The position numbers were made by a program, and so were the translations under genes. Of a stretch of 60,000 nucleotides of DNA, positions 11,901 through 23,200 are shown in pieces. Position 1 is the first letter of the stretch. Each line of letters starts with the position of its first letter. The notes under the pieces were generated by a model. It worked only from the letters and a program-made list of their open reading frames with translations, was not told where the DNA came from and ran no database searches. Source of the DNA: Antedon mediterranea (lineage: Eukaryota > Echinodermata > Crinoidea > Comatulida > Antedonidae); contig NC_092671.1 of the NCBI RefSeq assembly GCF_964355755.1, forward strand, positions 1,842,501-1,902,500, in the 5' to 3' direction.

Positions 11901-13029
11901 GAGTGACTCCATATTTGGAAATTTCTTCAATAGCTAAATATTTATAATGTAGGCCTACTTTTTAGATAAGTGTAATTCATATACAATATCAATAAGTTAT
12001 ACCAATTTTAATTAAAACATATCCCCAGAAAACTTGTATCCACAGTATTCATAAATCTTGACTATGTAGCCGTATATATAATAATAATCTACTTGGAGTC
12101 TCCTTATAATATTTATCATGGTATAAAAAATGTAACATTTTACAAATATAAGATTAGAAATAAACTGTCTTTAATGATTTAATGCTGAGTTCTTTAGAAT
12201 TGTTATTATCATAATTAAATACATTGCCATTGAAATCATCACCATTATCATATCACCATACATATAATATAAGCATCAACATTTTCAAAAATTACAATTT
12301 TATATTGATACATGATTTCAAAATTTTACAGTAAATCCTATTGACAATAAAAATAATAAAATGTCAAAAAATATACAAATTAGAAATATATTTTCTGTGT
12401 TTCATTAAGTAAGTATATTCAATAAAAGAAACAGTTTAAGTCTCAGTACTGTGGATGTGGAATAAAGAAAGAAACATGCAAACAAATATTTATTAGTATA
12501 AAATTGAATTGAAGTGTGGACCAATTTAGAAAAAGAAAATACTTTTAAAATGTACATGAGAAATTGAGTGTATGCCTACATCTGTAATTGTCTAATATAA
12601 TAATTAAGGTATTGTGAAATCTAACATCTTTAGATATTTTAGTTGAAATCTAAAATGATACCAAACATTTAAAGATTAAAACATAATTTTGTAGTTTAAA
12701 AATATAGTTTACACATCATTATGATTTACAAATATGAAGATCCAAAAGTTTATAAAGATTTTACAAAGCCAAAATTTACATTTAAGATTTTAAAATGATG
12801 ACTGTGTACAATATTTGTGACACTACTAACTACTAAATCTATATCTATATATAAAGTTTATCTTCGTTACTAAAAACACTAAGCTGCATCATTGAAAGAA
12901 AATGTAATAGCTCTTTTTTTGTCTTAGTAAAATTTGATACACCATGTGTTTCCAAAAGCAACTAAAGTATGGTTGAGAATGGCTTGATGTTTCTTCTTTA
13001 CTTGTCAGATATCCTTGCTACATTCAAAC
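8991..13029. other. Intergenic region between gene B 3' end and gene A 5' end
   Basis: No convincing exon of gene A or B was found on the minus strand. The segment next to gene A (about 9057-9250) is GC-richer (GGGGCCGAGGGGCGGAGC near 9080) and looks like a dispersed repeat. The rest is AT-rich, with one possible plus-strand exon at 11632-11816. The gene A promoter and any 5' non-coding exon should lie here, and the gene B 3' UTR probably occupies about 12480-13029. Nothing else could be supported. Confidence 0.5.
11632..11816 (+). other. Possible orphan plus-strand exon, function unknown
   Basis: An open stretch on the plus strand flanked by an acceptor-like TACTAATTTAG (before 11632) and a GTAAGA donor (after 11816). 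The putative product includes PEPDPLEAWHLHQVSILEAD and VLNVTDSSKSSHH. It is not homologous to the HELZ2 genes and I recognise no family. There is no neighbouring plus-strand exon in the window, so it could be a repeat fragment or a chance ORF. Confidence 0.2.
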
Positions 13030-16000
13030 TTAAGGTTTGAAATCTGATGCGTGATCAACAAGGCATTTATTTTGCCTGTACATTTGTAGTAATTCCTTCC
13101 ACTTGGAGTGAGTTTCCAATAGGTACTGGTTACCTGTAAAGAAAAAAAAGGTTATTAAGTGCACTTTTTGTCAAAAATAAATTATTAGTATCGTCCCTCT
13201 TAATCTTTGTTGGCTTGATTGTAGTCATGTCGTGTGATAAAAGAATTACTTTTTTTAATGAAAATGGAGCCCAAACTTTGTCCTTGTCACTATTTCTTTA
13301 TTATCTCATAGTACTTACCTATAAGAATGAGTCCTTTCTTGGCTCTGGTCAGTGCCACATTCATTTGGTTTTCATCAGCTATAAAACCTAAATTCATCTT
13401 CATCCATCTAATACTTGGTCTCTTTTCAATCTCAACTCTTGGTAATGAACGTACAGTTGACATGATTACGTAATCACATTCACTTCCTAGTGGATGGAAA
13501 ATAAATTTGTTCAATGCCAACAAAAAAATTCATAGTATAACAAATTGCGATTTGCAGTTTTGTTTTTCTATTTATGTTCATGGAGAGAAACTAATCACAT
13601 TATGTGAACAAATATCAAACTATCTAAATAAATCGTTTTCGTAATTTGTTTCATCAGTTTTTTGATTCCTATATTAGAAAAGTACAGATGAAAGTAATCT
13701 GGCCACAGAAGTAAATATATATGTTACTTCTGTCTGTTTATGTCTAACAAGTTCATGTACATATATCAGAAATTAATTGACCTTGACTGAGTACCACAGT
13801 TGATACTTGAACCTCCTCTATTCCACGCACTTTCAGATCATCTCTGATTCGTTGACATTGCAAGCGATACTGCGATAGTATCAAAATATCTTTAGGTTGC
13901 ACTCCCTTGTCCAACAGTTTACAAGCAATTCTCACCTACATGAAATAAAAATTGACAACATTTATATATTAAAAGTACACCTTGTATCATAACAGTAACA
14001 TTTGTACAAAGATTTAGGCCTATAACTAAATGGTCACTGATCACATTATGTAGCAATGCAAACTTTACACCCATCAACCCCTTCCTCCTGTGTACATGAA
14101 AGTAGATTACTAACCACATGATACACCTCTTGTGGGTTGCTTTTACTTTGTTCACTTCCTTCTGAGCTGTTAACAGTCAATGTCTCCTCTTTTCCATACA
14201 CGTGACAGAATACGGTTGGACAAATGGAACCAGCTGGCCAAAATTTCCTTTGCCAGTTTTTAATTTTGCGATTTTTAACGGAATCGTCTGTCACCAATTT
14301 TTTATCATAGAAAGCGCTTGATGGAAACTCACAGATTTTTTGGTGCTAAAAGAAATGGAAACATTAAATGTGAGCAAACACTATAAAAACAGCATGGTTG
14401 TACTAATGGCAGTTCTTGCAATATAGCAATATGTTGCATTTTTTATCGTATTCCTTTTGAAATAGAAATTAAAATAGTAGACTTACCATTCTGTACTGTA
14501 TGGTTAACATCATTGTCCTTGCCTCATAACGCTCTAGTAGAGATATACCCAGACCTAAATCCTCTGCATGCTTCTCTTTAATGATTGGTCTGAAAGTAAA
14601 TGAACACAATTATATTATTAAATAAAATCCAATACTCACATGAGGACTGGGTGTGAAATCTGGTGAAAATGAGGATAATACTCGATTTACAACAAGGAAT
14701 TTATCAATGTCTTGTGTTCGAATTTAGCCTTATTTAAAGAGAAGGTTGGGGCGGGTTTATACTCGGTCATAGACAAAGCGCTTCCCAGTTTCAGATTGAC
14801 ATTTCATTCTTACCTCAACTGTTTGTGATCTCCAATAAGTACAACTTGGTAAGGTGAACACATAACAAGAGGGATAAGAGACTCAGGTTCACTACACATC
14901 CCTGCTTCATCTATGATACACTGTATAATACTGCAGTATTCTTTGACACAATTAGAACCAGCTGAATTGCAAGTTGCTAAGATGATTTTATATTTCTTAA
15001 GTTCTTCTTCCTGTAATTATTAGGAATAATATATACAGTAATATTTTCAAAAATGCAATAACAACTGATTTTAAAATTGTCAATCATTTTATACAAAAGT
15101 CTCATTTGAGTAAAATTTGGGTTTACCTTTGCTGAATCTATCAGTTTTAAATATCTTGATCTTGTTTCCTCAGTAACGACTGTTTCTGGTCTCAGACGTC
15201 GAAATTCTCGATCGAGCTTGCATATTTCAGCACTCTTAGAATTGTCACCGGTCCTGATGAGATGGTGTAATGCAACGTTGACATGATCAGGGTCAGTAGA
15301 GGACTGTATATCAGCTTTTTTCCCGACGTTTTTTTCCCATGGCAATGGAAAATCTTTCTTTTCAATAGTTTCACTGTAAACTCGAACAATAGGTAATCCT
15401 GGAAACCTTTTTAAATAACCTAATAATAACAAAATGACAATTACTTGATGAATTGTTGAGCCTTTGACAAGTCATAGAATTAAGAATACTATTAGAAGCA
15501 CTAATAGTAAACAATTTAATACTCTTTTCTAATTAGTGTACAGCTAAATTGTTCCTAGTGTATTTATATAAACTCAACCAATATCCCATTCAAACGACTA
15601 GAGAAACGCTGCTTGAGAATCAAAACTGCAGACATGTCTCGACTTTTTGTCACGTTACTAAAGCGATTTGTTCGATATGGTCGTTGTTTCATGTTCCGTG
15701 ACTTGCTACATTTATTCATTTTGTCATCTTATTCATTACTATGCCCTGCAGCTGTACTTTTTTCTGCATTTTTACTTTATTTTTTCAACTTTTATCTACT
15801 GGTATTATGTTTATTTTTATTTTTTTTCATTATTTTTAATTGATTAATTTTTTATTTATCTTGCCTTCGTCCTTTTTCTAAATTATCTCTTGTCATTATT
15901 GTTTTGTTACTTTTATCTTTTGGATGTAAATAAATGTTTTTTGAATTGAATTCAATTTTCTCTAGCACTCGTCGGACTCCTACCTGTACCTTAAGGCAAT

Positions 16001-17218
16001 ATCATTCATGCTACGCGCCACAGCAATATATTATCCAATTATGAGTTATTTTATCAAGTCAAATCAAAAGAAATTACCAGCCACAACGTCAACAGACTTA
16101 TTAGATGGTCCGCAGTAGAGAACCTGTGGCCTGCCTTTACCAGTAGGTGGTATTTTTGTGTTCATCTCAGAAAAGTAATATGCTAGTTGTGCTCCTGTTA
16201 CAGTTTTTCCAGTTCCTGAAATCATTATAATACAATGTTACAACACTTACACCTGGCATCTATAATGAAATTCAATAAGTAAAAAATTGAATACATTATT
16301 TATATCTGTGCAATGACATCCTACTTTACCTGGAGGTCCTTGTATAACTGTAAATGGTTTTTCCAGAGCTGCCTCAATTGCCTGCTTTTGGACATTATTT
16401 GGTGGTGGCAAACCTACACCTTTTATTTTTCCAACTTTAATTGTTTTTGCAATTCCAGCAAGTATGTTTGCAGTAGAACCTTTAAAAAAAAATGTTTAAA
16501 GAGTGAAAAAGCAACCGGTCTTTTTTTGAAGTGCACCAACATTTTTTTTTAATAAATAAGTTCAATATAATACTTACTATCTTCCTTTCCTCCCATCTTG
16601 TGCTTTTTAAGAAGAACAATATCTTGATTTAACTTGTTTCCACTAAGACCATTTACAGCCCTTTCAAGGCGCCTTTGGATAAAAAAATTCAAATAATTTA
16701 AAATATCAAAACTGCAAATTCACAAACTGTTTTTAATATTGTTAGACTCAATAACAAATTTGTTACATTAAGATGTTGTAGCAGCATCCAGACTAATGTT
16801 TTAGTAGGTTGTTCACATGTGATGCAAAATCATAACTTAGTGGACAATGAACATAATCTTTTTTCCGAGCAGGATTTTTTTAAACCCCCTATAGTATATA
16901 CTATGGAATTTATTACTGTAGTACCAAAGATGTATGTGTTAAGTTTAAACTCACCTATCTGATTTTCCTCTTGGAATGAGCTCAATAATACAAAGATGTT
17001 TCTTTTTTGGCTTTGGATAAAGTACACTCTGTGGCAGGGACGAGACAGACTGGTTTAACCTAATGCAAATTTTTTTCTGCATTTTATCCAGGTTAACTTC
17101 TGTTGTGTAGCAATGGCCAACCCAAGTAGATTTAACTTCAGAGCGATTCTGACTTAGCTTTTTGTGTGGTACGTCGAGGCCAGAGTAGCGAACACATAAA
17201 TAATCAGAGTGATAAAAT
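13030..17218 (-). CDS. HELZ2: Gene B exons 23-33: second SF1 helicase and C-terminus
   Basis: Eleven exons from 17218 to 13030. Motifs: a QAIEAALEKPFTVIQGPPG exon joined to TGKTVTGAQLAYYF (Walker A split by a phase-1 intron), IIQCIIDEAGMCSEPESL (Walker B), VLIGDHKQLRP (motif III, split by an intron), LTIQYRM (motif IV), SECDYVIMSTVRS (motif V) and NVALTRAKKGLILIG (motif VI). This is a UPF1-like helicase, as in the C-terminal half of HELZ2. The last exon, 13133-13030, encodes a 33-residue tail ending ASDFKP and TAA at 13032-13030. One AATAAA (plus-strand TTTATT near 12487) could be the poly(A) signal, giving a 3' UTR of roughly 540 nt; this is weak. Confidence 0.88.
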
Positions 17219-20200
17219 CTGAAATTAAATTGTATAAAACTCCTATAATATGCTTATGTAAGTACTATACTAATTTCATCTCCTTGGCTTGTCTAAAAAT
17301 TTGAGTAACCTTGGAGTGCTACATAAATGGTATAAATAATTATACTGTATGCATGAATTTCCAACCACAGTAGAAATGTTGAATTAAGAAATAATATAAT
17401 AGGATTAAAAGTTCTTGTTTATACAGAATGTTTACTGTATATATAAACTATGCCTACAGTGTTTTACAAAACCATAAATTCTACATTAGGTTTGTTAAAT
17501 TTGGAACTTAATTTGAAACTTATTATAAAAGCTGAAAAGATATAACTACCTTATACTTCGATCGACACAGAAATTGGTTGGTAGCTGAAACACACCATTG
17601 TAACTCTGTTTATCTGAATCAAATGTCCAATTTATTGAGACATTCCTGATGATAAGACTGTCATCTTCAGATACAGCATTTGATGCAGATTCCATTGATA
17701 GCACTGCCAACCAACGTTTCTGATATGTAGGTATGTCATTCGCCCCTCTAGGTTTCTTATTTGCTAACTGAGAGAAACATGTAACAGGATCGGAACGATG
17801 TTCTAAACATATGTCCAGTTCAGGTGTCAAGTTGAAGAGTTGGATTTTAGGTTCAGGAATTCCTCGTTCAAGTCCTGCCATAAGCTTAACTTCAACCATG
17901 TGCCCTAGAGTGTATTCTCTTTCAAACTCCACAAAATGATATCTGTTTCCGTGCCGATCTAGTATTTCAGATGTCACTTCTTTCTTCAACTGTTTTCCAT
18001 TCTCACTTTTAACTACAGTTCTTTGATTTTTTTCTTTCTCGGTAGTTTCAATTTCTTGGGCAGCATAATGCATTGCAGCGCGAATTTGATGGATATCGTC
18101 ATCTTCGATTCCAGAAAGAATTTCTTGCCAATGAGTACTGTTAAAAGTGACAACAAAACGGTTTGCATCTAGTTCTCCTGCAGAGCTGTCCATCTTTGGT
18201 AGAACCTCAGTAGGTTTTGCTTTTGCATCATATATTCTTTGCTTCCATGATACGTTGATAATATCATTATCAACCCCTGGTATTTTTGATGGCTTTAACT
18301 TGTTTAAGCCCACAGCCCTACCAGTAATTTGCATAAATCTAGGGAAGACAAAGCTAATATTTTTATCAGATGCTTGCTCCACAGTAGATAAACATGAAAT
18401 TGATACCTCTTTCAACTGTAAAGCCATCGTGAACAACTTTGTTCTTTTTTCAAAAGCCTTGGCATTTGACGATTTAATTGTTGAGTTATAGCAGATGGAA
18501 CTGATTTCTTCTTCAGTGTAAGGTTTGTCTTGTTGGTTGATAGCTGCATCTATAAGGCGGTGCACAACTATGTCAATGTAACGTCTTATTGGAGATGTAA
18601 AGTGAGTGTAGAAGTCAACTTCAAGAGAATGATGTGCCAGATCTCGACCATCGGAAAGGCTTTGACCAGAACATTTGTAATCCGACTTCTCTTGTATCAT
18701 GTAGTAGTGTGCCATCATCACAGAGAGCTTTGGGTGTTTATTATCAGTACAAACAATCTGGATAATCTTCATCATTTCAGCAAGACTGGCATCGGAACCT
18801 TGCTTGATATTATTTACAATTTCCACCAACTGGTTCCATTCCCGTGTCTGCATTGTAATTGTGTTACTTTGTTCACCACATTTACAGACATCATCACAAT
18901 TGCACTGTGAAGAATCAACATATTCTTTAAACTTCCCTAACATCTCTTTACTGTTTCTGATGTGAGGTAAGTGTTTGACTTGAAATTCCTGGAGAGTATC
19001 AGGATCTGGAGAGAGCTGCCTTCTGAGTGGCACACATTGAGGAAATATTTCCATCAAATACTCTGCGACAGCTTTGTTTGCAAGGATCATGAATTCTTCA
19101 ATCAGTGAATGTGCAAGAGGACATGATGCCTCTTCTTCATTTTCATCCTCATTGTATGAAAATCTACCTTCCTTAAGGCGCGCTGCACGAGTCTTCTGAG
19201 CTAATTCATTCAGTACATGAATTGCAGTTACAATGGATGGTTTTACATCATTGTTTCCATTATGAATGATGTCTTCTACTTCTTTGTACATGAATTTTTG
19301 TCTGGATTGAATCACAGATTTCACTATTTTTGTGTTAGAATGTAGACCGTCATTTCTTATGTCCATAAACACAGACATTGCTAATCTATCTTTTCCTGGA
19401 ATTAAACTGCAAAAGTTGGTACTAAGTCGTGATGGCAGCATGTTGATGGGAGCTGAAAGTGTTGGATAATATGTAGTGGCTCTCTTCTTTGCCTCTTCAT
19501 CAAGCAATGTTTTGTTTCCTACAAAATAGCTGACATCAGCGATATGAACTCCAACTTCATAATGACTGTCAGAAAGTTTACGTATGCTAAGTGCATCATC
19601 AATATCTTGACAACCTTTTGGGTCGATAGTGAATGTTTCAATATTTCTTAAGTCAGTTCTCTTTTTCATTTCATCTTCTGGAATTTTCCAGTTTTCTGAA
19701 AACGTCTTGTCAAGTTCTTCACGGACTTTCTTCTTCCAGGTATCTTCAACTCCATGTATAAGCTTTAGAATTCTAATCCCCTCTGCTTTGTTAGTGGCTG
19801 GAGGCAGCTCTTCTGTAACAAATCCCATTGGATACGTCATTTTATCGTGCCATTTCCAATAGCGTACCACAAACAGTTTATGAAGACGGTCCTTGTTGGT
19901 CACCACAACTTTCCTTTCTGAATAAAATGGCTTATCACTGTTGACCTGTTTACTTAAGGTGTATATGTCTACAGTAACATCCTCGCTCGGTGATTTGTTT
20001 TTGTCCTTTGTCTGTATGCAAAGTTTTGGGAAGTCTTTGTTTACGGGTACCATAAGGCTGTTACTATGCTGATCCAGCATGCAAACTAGTTTACGCAAGT
20101 AGGGGTCAGATGCTCTCTTCAAGACCTGGACAACCTTACCATACATTTTTTTAGATTTTTCTTCATTTTCTGGATTATCCAATGCTTTGATGTCAACTTC

Positions 20201-23200
20201 TTCAAGAATTTCTTCATTTTCTTGCACTTCTATGATAACTTCATCATTGTTTAGAGCACGCCCTCTGTTATGCTTACTTATTATTGAAATATTCATTAGA
20301 ATATCTTCCTCTAAAGTGGTAGCGTATGTCTTTCCTCGAACATCAAGATGAAATTTGCATTTCTTATATTTTTCTGGTTCTGATTCAAGCAGTGGTCCAT
20401 ACTTCTTGTCTTGATCTAATTCTTCGCTACTTATGTCGGTGTCTTCTGGATCGTACTCTTCAAAGAATTCAGAACCTTGAAGATTTGAATGGTCTTTTTC
20501 TGGAACAAATAACTTTATTGCAATTTGTTCTAACTCTTGTTTTTGTTGAAAATTGGTTCTTTGTTTTGTTACTGGAATAGAATCCTCATTGCTTCCTTTG
20601 TCCAATTTCTGAATTGATGGTTCCTCATTTCTTTTAGATTCTATCAAATTTGAAGATGATCCATTTTCATTTGCAGCTGATACATTGTCGGTTTTCATTT
20701 CTTGGTTAACTTGTCTTCTAAGTTCTTTCAGAATTGAATCATTGATTTTTTTCTCATCAATTTCTTCTTCATCTTCCGACTGCCATTGTTCAGATTCACA
20801 GAAATCCGCCGGTATTTCTGTGAAAAAAGAAAAATCACCACTGACAAAGTTTTCTGAGTCATCTCTACTTATTGTGGATAAACGTGGAAAATCCTCGCTG
20901 ATCTGTCTTGTTATTTTATCTTCTGCTGGCTTCTTTCTCTTTGGGACATCCACAGATTTTTCTTTGATGACAGATGGTTTGAAAGGAGCAGCAAATGGAT
21001 TGAGTCCAATGTTCGTAGCGTCAATGTCTCCACGTATTTGTTGCAGAGTTAAATTAGTTGGATATAAACTTCCGTGATTCTCACATTTCTGGAGAAACTT
21101 CTCCCAAACCTTTGAACAAAGACCAATAGAACACATCGCTATAGGATCTCCAACAACCATCAGAAGAGATTTGGCTCGTGTAAATGCAGTGTTTAACAGC
21201 TTTTCATCAGAAAGGAATCCATAGTAAAATTCTGCACTTTCGTCCGGGCTGTTGTATTTAGCAGCAACATGTGTCTTCACTAAGGTTGCTCTTGTTCGTA
21301 CAACACTGATGAATAATGCTCGGAATTCTTTACCTTTAAGAAATAATATATGCAAGTTGTAATAATGAATTGCAGTTTACTCTTGAATTTACGTTCTTCA
21401 ATATTGTAACAATATAGATTGAGGGAAAACTTGAATAACCTGTGCAGAATTGCTGTATATAATGTTGTCTACAAAATAAATTACCTTGTACATTTCTTAC
21501 ACTCTCAACTGTTACATCGTTCAACTTGCGTCTTCGAAGTTCTTTACGTATTTCACGCACCTGAAATTAATAAATGGCCTATGAATACTGTATACTGTAA
21601 ATTTTCTAATAGTAACCCACACTCTAATAGTAACACCCCTTCTAATAGTAACCCACCTTATAAATCAATCTATAATAATAACACACTACGCTAATAGTAA
21701 CCCATGGGGGTTATTATTGGAGTCACAAAAACTATTGAAAAAATGACACTAAAATCAACATTTGTTTATTTTGTATTTTTCTTTTCATTATGAAGACTGG
21801 GCATGGTCGTATTTTGAAAATAAGGAAATAATGCATGTTGATCTCGGGAGTGGGGGAGGATTGAGTGTTTTTGAGTTTATAAAATAAAGTTAGAGGTCAA
21901 CCATATTTGTTTATTCGTACTGTTATATTATTTTGCTATGAGTTGCTGACTGGAAAAGTTGGGGGTGGATTACTATTTACAGGTGCGTAATTTAAGATTA
22001 GTAATATTAACCCACTACTCTCATAGTAACCCCCCTTCTAATAGTAACCCACCCTAAAAAACAATCAAAGAATAATAACCAAATGTTACAATTCAAAGAT
22101 TGACGGTATCTGTGGTGAATGTACCGTATTTATGCAAAACAGCGATTTACGTACCTGAGAATTATATGGTGTAACAACACCAATACTTTTTTTCTCTCCC
22201 CATTCTGTTGGCCAGTTGCGATAAAGACCCTCAACTCTGAATCCAAGTTCTACTACTTCATCTCTATTACAATATGATGTTCCTACAAGATGATCTTGGC
22301 CCCTGACAGCATAAAACGATAACGGGTACAGAGTTGGGTGTGGTGGGTGCAACTTCTTGGAACTTAGTTTGGTTTTGTAAAATATGTCGGACACAAATGT
22401 TAGAATTTCTTTACATGTTCGGTAGTTGTGATGCAGAAATATAGTATTTTGGTCACCTGTTTTTTCGTAATGATCATGTAGGCGCTTAAGAATAGATCGA
22501 TCAAATCCACCAATGCGTGCCTCCTCAGAATAGACCTATTAGAAATACATTTCATTGAAAGAAATTGTCAGTCTTTATAATTCGGTTGAATTTAAGGGCT
22601 AGTTCAGGCTTAATTATTTAGTTCAGACTTGATCATTTAGTTCAGGCTTGATTGATTTAGTGGGTAAGTCATTAACTTACCCAGGTAATTAAGTCCTTTG
22701 GTTCTCCAAGTCTAAGCAAAATGTTTTTTTAAGGATCTATTTACCTTTGGACTCATTTGAATATGATCTCCAGCAATTGCTACACATGAGTTCCACTCTG
22801 CCATTGCTAACGGCATAATAGCTTGAGTCTCTAATGCCTGACCTGCCTCATCAATTAGTATGTGTGTGAAATGACCTTTCAAGTTCAGAGATACTAATCT
22901 TAATGCCATATTAAGGGTACAGATGACAACTCTAGATCTCTTCACATCATCTCTGGTTGGTAGATTAATTGTGTTTGTGGTTTTGTCAATCAGACAATAC
23001 TTCCTAACAACTGAAGGTATGGTCCCAATACGTCGTTCAGATTGGTACACTCGAAGCAGCGTTGGTTTAAGCCCTGTACATTTTGGGTAAGTTGTTAAAT
23101 ATTCATCTAAATGTTCAGTAATGTACAAATCTGCCCCACTAAATAAGATAATAAAAACATTAAGAACACTAAATAAAATGTCATATTCATCTGTAGATTT

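Noticed and set aside
17550-21333. Many plus-strand ORFs of 80-130 codons antisense to the RNB exons (also in genes A and C)
   Set aside because: They lie opposite strongly conserved coding sequence and recur at the same places in all copies, so they are shadows of the minus-strand frame.
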